A stretch of DNA of 64,000 bases from assembly GCA_965230795.1 (NCBI GenBank), contig OZ246020.1:3348001-3412000 (forward strand). The letters are read 5' to 3'. This stretch comes from PZPK01 sp965230795. GTDB taxonomy: Bacteria; Pseudomonadota; Gammaproteobacteria; Pseudomonadales; Oleiphilaceae. The translations under genes and the position numbers were made by a program. The notes beneath the pieces were generated by a model. That model was given only the letters and a program-made list of their open reading frames with translations. It had not been told where the DNA came from and searched no databases. This document shows positions 9,598-18,227 of this stretch, one piece after another. Numbering within the stretch: the first letter of the stretch is position 1; each line of letters opens with the position of its first letter.

Positions 9598-9948
9598 ATG
9601 AGTATCGAGCCGTTTGTTTCAAACTATCCGTTCTATGACGCCAAAAACTTTCCCCATGGCTTTAGCCGTTCCGGCGAATTTACGCGCACCGAAGCCGAGA
9701 TTCTGCAAGATTGCGGGCGCACCATCGAGGCGCTGAATTCACGCATTATGGCACCCACCTCCCCTGCTCACGAAGCCATGCTGCGCGTGATTGCCGGCGA
9801 GCAACAGCCAAGCAGCCTGATCGAAAAAGTATGGATGAAATACCTGGACGCGATCCGCCAGAAGAAGCCCTTCCTCAGCTGCGCCATGCGACCACTGCGA
9901 GGCGTCACCAGCAAACAGCAAGGATATCGCGAACTGGCGTTTGATTGA
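9598..9948 (+). CDS. maoP: DUF413 protein, MaoP-like
   Basis: Protein of 116 residues starting at ATG 9598, which has a strong AGGAGGA site upstream; an in-frame TTG at 9571 is unlikely. The core FYDAKNFPHGFSRSGEFT, followed by an acidic helix and a KVWMKYLDAIR segment, matches the DUF413 family. E. coli MaoP (YifE) of this family takes part with maoS in Ori-macrodomain organisation. Whether this homologue does the same is not known. The tail after residue ~95 differs from the enterobacterial proteins. It is monocistronic. Confidence 0.8.
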   Translation: MSIEPFVSNYPFYDAKNFPHGFSRSGEFTRTEAEILQDCGRTIEALNSRIMAPTSPAHEAMLRVIAGEQQPSSLIEKVWMKYLDAIRQKKPFLSCAMRPLRGVTSKQQGYRELAFD

Positions 9949-10162
9949 CGCTGGACGCTGGACGGCGGTCTGACGAAGTAGATACGCAATACAAGGAAGC
10001 AAGGCCGGGGATTCAACAATAGTGGTAAACATACTAACAGTCCGCTCCGGTGCAGGCGGATGGACTGTGCTTGGCCATTGATCCTTCTGGAAAGGCCGGA
10101 TATTCGAACTGCCGAAGTATTGAGCCTTTGACATTCACTTTGTGTATAAAGGACAGAAAGAA

Positions 10163-10189
10163 CATTAGCCAGCAACAAGCCGGCTAATG
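10163..10189 (-). terminator. Terminator of the small secreted protein gene
   Basis: CATTAGCC (10163-10170) pairs with GGCTAATG (10182-10189) with an 11-nt loop. On the minus strand the stem is followed by TTCTTTC. It is placed just after the stop codon at 10212. Confidence 0.6.
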
Positions 10190-10211
10190 CCATGTATAGT
10201 TTTATCGGAAC

Positions 10212-10619
10212 CTACTTTTCCCCTTTTTCAACTTTCCAGGTCGTTTCCGCATTCCCGCCTTTATTGCCTTCAGAGCTTTTACCTGGTGACATTCTACGTG
10301 CAGCTTCGCGCGGAGATTGCACTGCCGGCAGCAGCAGACTCGCTGGTTTTTCTCCAGTTTTTTTAAGTTTCCTTTGCTGACTATTATTCCGATCAGCAGC
10401 ACTGGGAAGTTGCTTCAGGTTATTTTGAGACTGAGATTTTGTCGCTGCCTCTCTTTGTTTTGTTTTCGGGGCTTTGAGCTTGTTCGCTGGTGTTTGGGCT
10501 TCCGCTTTGGTCTCGCCATCGACACCATCATATTTAGCAAATGATGCCGCCTGAACAGAGGTCGAAAGCAGAAAGGAAGTCATTATCACCATAAAAAACT
10601 TGATTACTGTTTTGCTCAT
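10212..10619 (-). CDS. Small secreted basic protein of unknown function
   Basis: Not recognised as a known family. The chosen ATG at 10619 has GGAGAG 6 nt upstream and gives a 135-residue protein with a clear signal peptide (KFFMVIMTSFLLSTSVQAA, cleavage about residue 24). The mature part is low-complexity, rich in Lys, Gln, Ser, Asn and Pro (KAPKTKQREAATKSQSQNN). It is predicted to be disordered and positively charged, with no cysteines. A terminator follows. It could be a periplasmic or surface-bound charged protein. Confidence 0.6.
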   Translation of the reverse strand: MSKTVIKFFMVIMTSFLLSTSVQAASFAKYDGVDGETKAEAQTPANKLKAPKTKQREAATKSQSQNNLKQLPSAADRNNSQQRKLKKTGEKPASLLLPAVQSPREAARRMSPGKSSEGNKGGNAETTWKVEKGEK

Positions 10620-10643
10620 TTTATCTCTCCTGTGTGAGATCAA

Positions 10644-10960
10644 GGTTAACTTTACTACCTGAGTCGAACAGTTTCTCTATGCGGTTCAAATTATTTTCGG
10701 GAACACGGCCTCTGTGCTATGCGTGGAAGCAGATCGCAACCTAGAAATTATTAAGGACAGGCACCGCAATTATTAAGGACAGGCACTATTAATAGAATCA
10801 GTTCAGCCTGAGGGCAAATAACCTAAGGAGGTTGTTGTCTAGAAAGTGTTTGCGCAAAACAACTCGAATTGAGCGCCAATCATTTAAAAATATGCTTTTT
10901 CAGACAGCAGTGATACTCCGAGTAGGTTCGGATTTTTTTTGGAGGTGGGCAGTAGTCTGT
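10644..10960. other. Intergenic region before the RAYT gene
   Basis: This 317-bp stretch holds the promoter side of the small secreted protein gene and the tandem 19-bp repeats at 10746-10786. Downstream of those repeats I see no convincing gene or hairpin. Confidence 0.5.
10746..10786. repeat. Two tandem 19-bp repeats left of the RAYT gene
   Basis: AATTATTAAGGACAGGCAC occurs at 10746-10764 and again at 10768-10786. Fourteen bases of it (TTAAGGACAGGCAC) recur in inverted orientation at 11995-12008 on the other side of the transposase gene. The layout is that of end sequences recognised by a REP-associated transposase. Confidence 0.75.
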
Positions 10961-11932
10961 TTAAGCGATTTGCTTATCGACGGCCCGGTGTCGTTTGGCA
11001 AAACGCTTGTTGTAGAGCCGCTCAAACTGGGTACATTGTTCTAACCAGGTACGTCTTTCGATGCCTAGTCGTTCCAGAATAGGCGGCAAGTGAAGTGGAA
11101 TCGCACCACGTTTGTCTTCCCGAATTATTCGACCGGTGACATCCACAAGCTCAAGGTAGTCATTCAAACTAAAGAGAATACCCCTCAGGGGTTTCTGAAT
11201 GTCGTCGCCATCAAACTGCACGAGCGCTTTAACGGAAGCGGGTTTCTGTCTCAATGCGTAGTTGCCTTGTCTGCTGATAGACTGGTTCAGTGAAAACCTC
11301 GGAGCCAGACGTTCCTTGATGCTGGTATTGTCTGAGTCTTCGGGAGTTTGTGCCATTCCAGCCCGAACGGGATTGAGGTCGACATAAGCCATACAGGAAA
11401 GCAGCGCTTCTTCGGAGCGTAGGGCCTGTGATTTAAAACGGGCTTCCCAGAAATGGCCAGTGCAGTTGTCTTCCTGATTCGCCATGCGGGCAATGGGTTC
11501 ATTCAGACACTTCATAAACCAGCTAAGAGACGTAAGCCGTTCCCGATAGGTAAGCAGCAGATCGCCCAGAAGGCGTTGTTCGAAAGCTGCCATAGCGGTG
11601 CCGCGAGCAGCTTTTTGAAACACTGGCGGCCCTTTGTATAGACAGGCCCATCGTTCGATCAGCTCGCGCTCGCTCCATTCATTCGCTTCTTCAGAACATA
11701 GCTTCAAGACAATATGCACATGATTGGACATCACCGCATAAGCGCAGATATCAACAGCAAAGATGGATGAGAGCAAACGAATACGGTCTTCAATCCATTG
11801 TCGGCGATGTTCAAAGCTTTGGCCGGAATCACGGTCGACACCGCAGAGAAAAGTACGTCGTACACAACGTGTGACAACATGGTAGTAAGGGGTGTCATCG
11901 ACTGACACCAGGGCAGATCTGGGAAGCGTCAT
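10961..11932 (-). CDS. REP-associated tyrosine transposase (RAYT, Y1_Tnp family)
   Basis: Protein of 323 residues of the long RAYT subgroup related to IS200/IS605 TnpA. RAYTs cut single-stranded REP hairpins and are usually domesticated rather than freely mobile. The HUH motif is visible in MSNHVHIVLKL (residues ~68-78), and later family blocks are NCTGHFWEARFKSQAL and MAYVDLNPVRAGM. I could not place the catalytic tyrosine with confidence in the segment SWFMKCLNEPIARMAN. Short repeats ending in GGACAGGCAC flank the gene in opposite orientation (10746-10786; 11995-12008). It begins MTLPRSALVSVDDTPYYH, the normal family start, and appears intact. Confidence 0.9.
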   Translation of the reverse strand: MTLPRSALVSVDDTPYYHVVTRCVRRTFLCGVDRDSGQSFEHRRQWIEDRIRLLSSIFAVDICAYAVMSNHVHIVLKLCSEEANEWSERELIERWACLYKGPPVFQKAARGTAMAAFEQRLLGDLLLTYRERLTSLSWFMKCLNEPIARMANQEDNCTGHFWEARFKSQALRSEEALLSCMAYVDLNPVRAGMAQTPEDSDNTSIKERLAPRFSLNQSISRQGNYALRQKPASVKALVQFDGDDIQKPLRGILFSLNDYLELVDVTGRIIREDKRGAIPLHLPPILERLGIERRTWLEQCTQFERLYNKRFAKRHRAVDKQIA

Positions 11933-11994
11933 AGCAAAGTCCTTTTTGCAGATGAGCCATGAGTTTATTCGGAGGCCAGGTTAAACTCAAGTGA

Positions 11995-12008
11995 GTGCCT
12001 GTCCTTAA
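11995..12008. repeat. Inverted copy of the RAYT-flanking repeat
   Basis: GTGCCTGTCCTTAA is the exact reverse complement of the last 14 bases of the two repeats at 10746-10786. It lies 63 bp upstream of the RAYT start codon and defines a unit of about 1.26 kb. Confidence 0.75.
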
Positions 12009-12110
12009 ACAAAGAGGTGCCACCTACTCTTATACCGCTTCGATAGGGGATAGGATCAGGAAGTATAGAAAAAACGGGCACTATGGAGCTCGTTTTTTAT
12101 ATTTTGTGAG

Positions 12111-13016
12111 CTATTCTCCTATCTGCTCATTAAGCGTATCAAGTAAGAATTCACTCAGCACTCTCACCAAAGGAGACTGTCCTCTTCGGGAGGGCATTAG
12201 CAAACTCAGCTGAGCTTTACCCGACACCCAGTCAGGCAGAACCCTGACCAACGAACCGTTCGATATTTCTTTACGGCATGTGTACGCCGGCAGGCTCACG
12301 ATGCCAAGACCTTCCATTGCAGCTCTTTTGAGAGTGCTCATATCATCGCTGCAAAGTTGCGGATTAAATGGCACGGTGGTTTTTAGGCCCTCATTATTCT
12401 GCAGGGTCCAATGGCCCGACGTAGGCTGCCACCCCACTTTTAAACTTTGTCGTTTAAACAAATCATAAGGTGATTTCGGGCAGCCGGCCTTTGTTAAATA
12501 GTTGGGGCTAGCAAACAAATGCCATGAAACTGTAGCGAGATGCCTTTGAATGATACTCGAATCGGGTAAGGCTTCCGTATGCCCACGTATTGCCATATCG
12601 ATACCCGAAGAAACCAAATCAATATTCTGATTGGTGACTTGCTGAACAAGTTCAACTTTCGGGTGGTCTGCCAAAAACTGGAGTACCAGATCTTGAATAG
12701 CAAACTGAGCCACGCCCACCGAGCAGCTCAGGGTTACGCGCCCGCTTAGGGAGGTCTTTCTGCTATACACAGCTGCTTCGGCTGCCTCCATCTCATCCAG
12801 TAGCGCCCGGGCATGCTGATAAAAAATCTGACCCGTTTCCGTCACATTAAACTGACGCGACGTTCTTTGGATCAACTTGATATCCAGTCTTTCTTCCAGC
12901 TTGGATACGTGGCGACTCAATCGCGACTTAGGCATATTGAGTGCCTTGGCCGCCGCTGAAAAGCCTTGTTTTTCTACCACGTGAACAAAGTAAAAATAAT
13001 CATTCAAATCGATCAT
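12111..13016 (-). CDS. LysR-family transcriptional regulator
   Basis: DNA-binding regulator of 301 residues from ATG 13016; a longer TTG start is possible but the family usually begins as here (MIDLNDYFYFVHVVEKQGF). The N-terminal winged helix-turn-helix spans about 3-61 (SAAAKALNMPKSRLSRHVSKLEERL), followed by a LysR substrate-binding domain. It resembles the LTTR subgroup next to pirin/oxidoreductase genes. It is divergent from the pirin operon with a 143-bp gap, so it probably controls that operon and itself. The effector is unknown. Confidence 0.9.
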   Translation of the reverse strand: MIDLNDYFYFVHVVEKQGFSAAAKALNMPKSRLSRHVSKLEERLDIKLIQRTSRQFNVTETGQIFYQHARALLDEMEAAEAAVYSRKTSLSGRVTLSCSVGVAQFAIQDLVLQFLADHPKVELVQQVTNQNIDLVSSGIDMAIRGHTEALPDSSIIQRHLATVSWHLFASPNYLTKAGCPKSPYDLFKRQSLKVGWQPTSGHWTLQNNEGLKTTVPFNPQLCSDDMSTLKRAAMEGLGIVSLPAYTCRKEISNGSLVRVLPDWVSGKAQLSLLMPSRRGQSPLVRVLSEFLLDTLNEQIGE

Positions 13017-13159
13017 GTTCTGCTGATGTGTCTCGATAGACTGCAAATATTGTTCTAATTATAGAACGTTAGTTTCATATTTTGCATCTACAAGGCTCAA
13101 TCGTTCTATTGTTAATATCTTCACCGTGCTTACACAACACGGGATCAGGAGATAAACCG

Positions 13160-14062
13160 ATGAACGACACGGCGGAATTTTTGCAAGAAACAGTTGAGAG
13201 CGTCAGGCCAACGGTACACATGACCCCAGCCAAACGCGGCAAAGTTCTCGAGATCGGAACCGGATTCAGCGCGATGGCATTTCGGGAAAAAGACTTTTCC
13301 GGAGCAATGGACCCTTTGGTCATGGTAGACCATTACCGGATGACCGAGCCGACTTTTGGCGCTCATCCCCATGCGGGCGTGTCGGCAGTTTCCGTGCTGT
13401 TTGAAGACAGCGTAGGTGAATTCCACAACCGTGATTCATTGGGTAATGACTTCGATTTGATGCCAGGTGATTTGTATTGGCTGAACGCCGGTTCCGGAGT
13501 TATCCATGATGAGTCGCCGCGTGCGGGAGCCAACACCCACGGCCTACAAGTTTTCGTAAATTTACCCGCTACGGAAAGAAAACGTGCACCGAAGTCGCTT
13601 CATGTCAAAGCGGGAAGCATGCCCGTATATGAGAGTGACGGAAGTCGTGTCCGAGTTCTGCTTGGCGAAAGTAATGGCATGACGGGCCAGCAATCACCTG
13701 CATTACCCATGACCATTCTTGATGGCTACATTCATTCAAAGTCGTTTTACTCTCACCCATTAAAGGAAGAAGAAAACGCCTGGATCTATGCTGTCGAAGG
13801 AGAGCTAATCGTGATGGTTGGAAGTCGGCAAGTACGCCTTTCATCAGGCCAAGCCATCGCTATATCTGACGTATTTTCTGCAAGCGGTCGTGAGATCCAC
13901 TTATTCAACCCGGAAGCTGAACCCGCACATTTTGCGCTGTTTGCCGCTGAACCGATCCACGAAGCTTTTGTTCAGAAAGGCGGTTTCGTCATGAGTTCGG
14001 AGGCAGAAATTGAACAGGTGGAAGCCGCCTTTGCCGCAGGCAAACTCGGCCACCTGGCATAA
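13160..14062 (+). CDS. Pirin-family protein
   Basis: Bicupin protein of 300 residues. ATG 13160 follows AGGAGATAAACCG; upstream in-frame TTGs are rejected. The N-terminal cupin carries the expected metal-ligand pattern (FGAHPHAG at ~73-80 and later His/Glu), and the C-terminal half is a pirin_C-type cupin. Bacterial pirins are non-haem iron proteins; some have quercetinase activity or regulate metabolic enzymes. It is first gene of an apparent operon with an FMN reductase (41-bp gap) and a DUF2798 protein, under the divergent LysR regulator. A role in redox or electrophile response is plausible but inferred. Confidence 0.9.
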   Translation: MNDTAEFLQETVESVRPTVHMTPAKRGKVLEIGTGFSAMAFREKDFSGAMDPLVMVDHYRMTEPTFGAHPHAGVSAVSVLFEDSVGEFHNRDSLGNDFDLMPGDLYWLNAGSGVIHDESPRAGANTHGLQVFVNLPATERKRAPKSLHVKAGSMPVYESDGSRVRVLLGESNGMTGQQSPALPMTILDGYIHSKSFYSHPLKEEENAWIYAVEGELIVMVGSRQVRLSSGQAIAISDVFSASGREIHLFNPEAEPAHFALFAAEPIHEAFVQKGGFVMSSEAEIEQVEAAFAAGKLGHLA

Positions 14063-14103
14063 AAATATTTGGAATTCAGCTCATCACTTATTAGGAGAAA
14101 AAC

Positions 14104-14634
14104 ATGAAAATTCTAGCCTTTGCAGCCAGCAACAGTCGCAAGTCCATCAACAAAGACCTTATTGCATATGCCGCAAGCTTATTGCCTAAGCATGAGGTAA
14201 ACATCGTCGATATTAATGACTATGAGATGCCCCTATACAGCAGTGATCTTGAAGAAGCCCATGGCATTCCAGATGCCGCTTCGCGCTTTCTTAAAAAAAT
14301 AGAAAATGCAGATGCCTTGCTGATTTCCTACGCCGAACACAATGGAAATTATACCGTCGCCTACAAAAACCTCTTTGACTGGGCCTCTCGCAAGAACAGA
14401 GAGGTCTATCAGGGCAAACCTATTGTGATGCTATCCACCTCACCGGGACCCGGTGGCGCCAAAACTGTGTTGGCATTGGCTCAGGGGTCTGCACATTTTT
14501 TCAATGGAAATGTCCGGGCATCCCTATCTATTCCAGGTTTTTACGAGAACTTTGACCAGGAGAAACGTGAACTGACAAACCCGGAACTCGTTGCGCAGCT
14601 GCAGACCGTGTTGGCTGCGCTCGAATCCGACTAA
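14104..14634 (+). CDS. NADPH-dependent FMN reductase-like flavoprotein
   Basis: Flavodoxin-fold oxidoreductase of 176 residues (FMN_red family, related to azoreductase/ChrR proteins). The phosphate-binding loop FAASNSRKSINKDL is at residues 6-19, the flavin-contact segment SYAEHNGNYTVAYKNLFDW is near 80-98, and STSPGPGGAKTVL near 117-129. It is in the pirin operon with AGGAG before its ATG. It probably reduces quinones or other electrophiles using NAD(P)H. The substrate is unknown. Confidence 0.9.
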   Translation: MKILAFAASNSRKSINKDLIAYAASLLPKHEVNIVDINDYEMPLYSSDLEEAHGIPDAASRFLKKIENADALLISYAEHNGNYTVAYKNLFDWASRKNREVYQGKPIVMLSTSPGPGGAKTVLALAQGSAHFFNGNVRASLSIPGFYENFDQEKRELTNPELVAQLQTVLAALESD

Positions 14635-14662
14635 TCAGATCTTTCAAGCGGAGGAAACCAGA

Positions 14663-14890
14663 ATGATACCGCATAGATTCCATTTTCATGCCTTTGCATT
14701 TTTAATGTCGCTCGTAATGTCAGGCTTGATGTCATTCACCATGTTAACGCTCGAGTCAGCGACATTCATCGAAGCGATTAGGAACTGGCCAGAGGCATGG
14801 GCTATTTCAATGCTTGTGGCCTTTCCTGCCAGCATGCTTGTCGTTCCTTTAACCCAGAGGCTGGTTTCAAGAATTGTGGCGACGAACTGA
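14663..14890 (+). CDS. DUF2798 small membrane protein
   Basis: Protein of 75 residues from ATG 14663, supported by GCGGAGGAAACC; a longer frame overlapping the upstream gene is not needed. Two transmembrane helices (~10-30 and ~48-68). The sequence LMSGLMSFTMLTLES and WPEAWAISMLVAFPASMLVVP match the DUF2798 family, found in many proteobacteria with no known function. It is the third gene of the pirin operon, 28 bp after the FMN reductase. Confidence 0.85.
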   Translation: MIPHRFHFHAFAFLMSLVMSGLMSFTMLTLESATFIEAIRNWPEAWAISMLVAFPASMLVVPLTQRLVSRIVATN

Positions 14891-14984
14891 GGAGTTTTCT
14901 GTCGCAGTGGTGGCGAAGTAATGGTTGCGACCTTGGTATCAAGGCAAAGGAAGGTTTAGCTGCGAGATAAACCCGAATACTCCC

Positions 14985-15785
14985 CTACTCAATACCGTAT
15001 TTGGCAAAGAGGGAGTGTTTAATCTGCTCCAATTCTCCACTGTCTCGGAGGGATTCAAGTGTGGCATTGATTTCAGGCATCAACCTGGCGTGTGGCGAGT
15101 CCTCAGCGATAAACAGATGCCAGCCGAGTTTACGAATAGACGGCTCCCGCAGCGTAACCAGCTGATCCAGCACACCCTGCTGGGCAGCCTGATAACGAAA
15201 CATTTCCGCCTGTTCGATGTACAGATCGGCGCGTCGATAGGCCAGAATCAGGGGAATTTTTGCGGCATCGACATTCTTCTGCACGTTCTTCATATTCTTC
15301 AGTGCATCCTCGTGCCAGCCCGATCCAAGCATGTGAACATGGGTAATATCGGGCATGTTCTCAAGATCGGTCAACCGCCTGACACGCTTCAACTGCGCAA
15401 GGTGCGGATTGTCCTTAGCCGTATGCATGACAAAATGGGTTTCATAAAACGGAATGCTGCTGGCGATGGTGTATTCGCTTCGCTCGGCGGTCGGCACCGT
15501 AAAAAAGCCATCCTTTTCGCCCTGCCTGACCAGTTGCTGACAGCGCTTCCAGGGGCAGGACTCATGCCGCACCTTGATCCCCATGCGCTTGCCCAGCACC
15601 TCTTCAACAAAGTCTTTCTGAATGCCAAAGGCAATACCGTATTCATCCCAGGCAAAGGGTTTGTAATCGGCACCATAGGTGATGGTGAGCTCAGGCTCCG
15701 CATGGCTGCTCAAGCTGAACAGCAGCAACACAACGACCGTAAAGAGAGTGAACAAGGAACGTACAGCTGTAAACATTTGGGTCAC
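14985..15785 (-). CDS. Periplasmic solute-binding protein (SBP_bac_3 family)
   Basis: Secreted binding protein of 266 residues with a signal peptide ending SLSSHA and a mature part of the amino-acid-binding SBP_bac_3 fold (LTITYGADYKPFAWDEYG, then GDFTVP-like and duplicated lobes). The frame begins at GTG 15785, with AAGGA 4 nt upstream; ATG 15776 is an alternative. Like the SBP at 59501, it has no permease or ATPase gene beside it. Such orphan SBPs in this clade often feed sensor kinases rather than transporters, which is inference here. Ligand unknown. Confidence 0.82.
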   Translation of the reverse strand: MTQMFTAVRSLFTLFTVVVLLLFSLSSHAEPELTITYGADYKPFAWDEYGIAFGIQKDFVEEVLGKRMGIKVRHESCPWKRCQQLVRQGEKDGFFTVPTAERSEYTIASSIPFYETHFVMHTAKDNPHLAQLKRVRRLTDLENMPDITHVHMLGSGWHEDALKNMKNVQKNVDAAKIPLILAYRRADLYIEQAEMFRYQAAQQGVLDQLVTLREPSIRKLGWHLFIAEDSPHARLMPEINATLESLRDSGELEQIKHSLFAKYGIE

Positions 15786-15907
15786 TGAATCCTTATTGTT
15801 ATTGTTCGGAATAACCTGCCGTCAGGCAGGCTTACTAACTTACTAATCAGTGTAGATGATACCCCGGCGATCAGACAAACCCCCGATCTTGAACTATTTG
15901 TTTCGGC

Positions 15908-16570
15908 CTATTGCCGTCCAGCCAATTCGGCAACGATCAGGTCATACAGAGGCTGAGCACCAAACTCGGGCAAGGCCTTTCCATTCACAAAGAAAGTGGG
16001 AGTCTGGCTGACCTTCAAGGCGCGAATGTCCTCTTTCTCCTGTTGCAGGCGGCGATCAAATTCTGCCGAGTGAATCACCAGTTTCGCGGCTTCAATATCG
16101 AGACCAGCTTCTCCGGCGATCTCCCAGGCTCGGTCGATATTGGGCTGATGATGGGACGCCCATTCGGCCTGATAGGCCAGCAGCGCTTCCAGAACCGCCG
16201 GAAACACGCCCTGCTCCCGCGCCGCTTCCAGCATACGCACCACCGTTTCGGAGCCTTGATGGAAGGTGGCATAGCGCAATACCAAACGAACATCTTCCGG
16301 GTGGCGTTGCAGAATCTGCTTTACGAAGGGATAGAACGCCCGGCAGGCTTCGCAGGCCGGATCAAAAAATTCAACCAGGGTCACAGACGCGGTCTCGGGC
16401 CCCATACTTGGTGAATACCTGCGCTCATACATGTCGCCACCGGCGGCTTCCGGTGTCGGGGAAGCACTCTCGTCACTGCAAGCCGACAGGAGCACCATAG
16501 CCATTGCAGCGAGCAAAGGACGCAGAATGCTGGAGATCGGTTTTATTTGCATCATGTTGTTCCAATACAT
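15908..16570 (-). CDS. DsbA-like thioredoxin-fold lipoprotein
   Basis: Protein of 220 residues with a lipobox (VLLSAC, Cys ~30), so it is probably anchored in the periplasm. The thioredoxin-like domain has the redox motif CEAC in VEFFDPACEACRAF and a cis-Pro loop SQTPTFFVNG, both typical of the DsbA/thioredoxin_4 (DSBA-like) group. It probably oxidises or isomerises disulfides. The start is uncertain: ATG 16570 and ATG 16555 are both possible and neither has a clear ribosome site. It is followed upstream by the ZnuA-like gene on the same strand with a 43-bp gap, so the two may be co-transcribed. Confidence 0.85.
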   Translation of the reverse strand: MYWNNMMQIKPISSILRPLLAAMAMVLLSACSDESASPTPEAAGGDMYERRYSPSMGPETASVTLVEFFDPACEACRAFYPFVKQILQRHPEDVRLVLRYATFHQGSETVVRMLEAAREQGVFPAVLEALLAYQAEWASHHQPNIDRAWEIAGEAGLDIEAAKLVIHSAEFDRRLQQEKEDIRALKVSQTPTFFVNGKALPEFGAQPLYDLIVAELAGRQ

Positions 16571-16613
16571 GTTGTTTCAATAAAGGTTACGAAAATGTCG
16601 ACCAGCCCGGTCA

Positions 16614-17558
16614 TCATCGCGTCAGAGTGCTGGTGATCATGTCCAGATTATGGCGCATCATATCCAGATAGGTAGGTGCCTTGTCCGCCGACAAGGCTCC
16701 GGATATCAAGCCGCCACCCAGCTTCACACCGGTCTCATCCTGTACCCGGTGGATCAAACGGTTATCACTAATATTCTCGGAAAAGATCGCGCGAATATCG
16801 TGATTCCGAATGACAGAAATCACTTCGGCAACGGCCTTGGCCGAGGCTTCCGCACTGGTCGTCACGCCCTGCAGGCTGAAGATTTCAATATCCAGATCAC
16901 GCCCCAGATAGGCGAAGGCATTATGTGGCACGACAATACGTTTCTGTTCGCGGGATATAGCACTGAGCCTGGTGAGCATGTCCTGCCGCAGTTGCTCCAG
17001 CTTGTTCAGATATGCCGCTTCCCTTTTCTGAAACAGCGCTTTGTGTTGAGGTCGCAGTTCCTGCAATCTATTGGATATGTTTGTCACATAGCGCTTTGCC
17101 GCCAACAGGCTATGCCAGGCATGGGGGTCCACATTTTCATGGGCATGTTCATCATGCTCACCATTGTGTTGCTTCATGCGATGATGCGCAGCCGACCAAT
17201 GTGGCTTTTCAAGATGAATGACATCAATACCCGCCGAGGCGATCAGACGCTGACCCTTGAATCCCGAGGACGCCACAACCCTGTCCAGCCAACCCTCAAA
17301 ACCCAATCCGTTCCATACCAGCAAGTCGGCTCTGGCGACCGCCTGAATATCCTTGGGCGAAGGATGAAAAATGTGGGCATCTTCATCCAGACCAACCAGA
17401 CTATAAACCTCAACCTGGTCACCCCCGATCTGCTCCACCCAGTCTGCCAGAATACTGAAGGTCGCCACTACCTTTAGTGGCGTATCGGCAAACGCGGGCC
17501 GCATCCACATGCCTATCAATGCCACGCTTACTATCAGGCACATTCTCTTGCCGAGCAT
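16614..17558 (-). CDS. Zinc/manganese-type ABC transporter substrate-binding protein (ZnuA-like)
   Basis: Cluster A-I metal-binding protein of 314 residues with a signal peptide (ends RPAFA). Metal ligands are the conserved HPSP (AHIFHPSPKDIQ) and the second His in DPHAWHSLLAAKRY. A third His in VVPHNAFAYLG and an acidic residue near IFSENISDNRL complete the site. Between the first ligands is a His-rich loop (HHRMKQHNGEHDEHAHENV), typical of zinc-specific ZnuA. GGAG lies before ATG 17558. No znuB, znuC or zur is nearby, so it either serves a transporter encoded elsewhere or works as a periplasmic zinc chaperone. Confidence 0.9.
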   Translation of the reverse strand: MLGKRMCLIVSVALIGMWMRPAFADTPLKVVATFSILADWVEQIGGDQVEVYSLVGLDEDAHIFHPSPKDIQAVARADLLVWNGLGFEGWLDRVVASSGFKGQRLIASAGIDVIHLEKPHWSAAHHRMKQHNGEHDEHAHENVDPHAWHSLLAAKRYVTNISNRLQELRPQHKALFQKREAAYLNKLEQLRQDMLTRLSAISREQKRIVVPHNAFAYLGRDLDIEIFSLQGVTTSAEASAKAVAEVISVIRNHDIRAIFSENISDNRLIHRVQDETGVKLGGGLISGALSADKAPTYLDMMRHNLDMITSTLTR

Positions 17559-17592
17559 TCAATTCTCCACCACGTACATTACAAAGCCGCAA

Positions 17593-17620
17593 ATGGTATG
17601 ACATAACCATCTTGCATACC
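17593..17620. promoter_or_regulatory. Possible operator upstream of the ZnuA-like gene
   Basis: ATGGT (17593-17597) and ACCAT (17606-17610) form an inverted repeat, overlapped by GGTATG (17595-17600) and CATACC (17615-17620). They lie 35-62 bp upstream of the ZnuA ATG, where a Zur site could be, but the match to the usual Zur consensus is poor. Confidence 0.25.
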
Positions 17621-17726
17621 AATCCCCTTGCAGAACATTGTCCGGGATGTGCACAGACTGTGCTATCGTGCATCGTCGCGTGCGATGATGGCACCCCATA
17701 ACAGGAAGGTGAAAACGGGACCTTAA

Positions 17727-18227
17727 ATGAAAACAGGAACACTGGTATTTTTCTGCGGCAAGATGGGCGCTGGTAAATCCACGCTGGCCCGTAAGGTATC
17801 CCGGGAACGAAACGCCGTGCTGCTATCCGAAGACGAATGGCTGGCAGCCCTTTACCCGGATCAGATCAAGTCTTTAAAGGACTATGTAAACTATGCCGGC
17901 CTTCTCAAGCCCATGATCAAGAAACTCGCGCAGGCCATCCTGCTCACCGGTACCGACGTGGTGATGGACTTTCCCGGCAATACCGTCTCGCAGCGCCAGG
18001 CCTTCAGGGAGATCTTTGACGGGATCCAGGCAGAGCATCAGCTCCACTATCTTGATGTCACGGACGAGGTGTGCCTGAAGCAGATCGCACAACGGCGACT
18101 CGAACACCCCGAACGCGCCGCCACCGATACGCCAGAGATGTTCGAACAGGTAACCCGTCACTTTGTCGCACCTACCTCAGAGGAGGGATTTAATATCGCT
18201 GAAACATTTAGAAAGCGTGGAGATTGA
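17727..18227 (+). CDS. P-loop ATP-binding protein (AAA_33/zeta-type small kinase)
   Basis: Cytoplasmic protein of 166 residues with Walker A GKMGAGKST (residues 11-19) and an Asp-rich Walker B-like VVMDFPGNT near residue 74. It also has a lid rich in Arg (QRRLEHPERAA), as in small nucleoside/sugar kinases and zeta-like phosphotransferases. Probably phosphorylates a small metabolite. It is divergent from the ZnuA-like gene and stands alone. There is no antitoxin-like neighbour, so a toxin role is unlikely. Substrate not identifiable. Confidence 0.85.
   Translation: MKTGTLVFFCGKMGAGKSTLARKVSRERNAVLLSEDEWLAALYPDQIKSLKDYVNYAGLLKPMIKKLAQAILLTGTDVVMDFPGNTVSQRQAFREIFDGIQAEHQLHYLDVTDEVCLKQIAQRRLEHPERAATDTPEMFEQVTRHFVAPTSEEGFNIAETFRKRGD

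Noticed and set aside
10832..11044. Small plus-strand frame near the RAYT end
   Set aside because: Starts with TTG, overlaps the transposase C-terminus and resembles no known protein.
14925..15788. A 287-codon plus-strand frame
   Set aside because: Antisense to the solute-binding protein gene, which has a signal peptide and family motifs.
17727..18227. Zeta-type toxin
   Set aside because: The P-loop fits small kinases too and no antitoxin-like gene is adjacent, so only a general kinase call is made.
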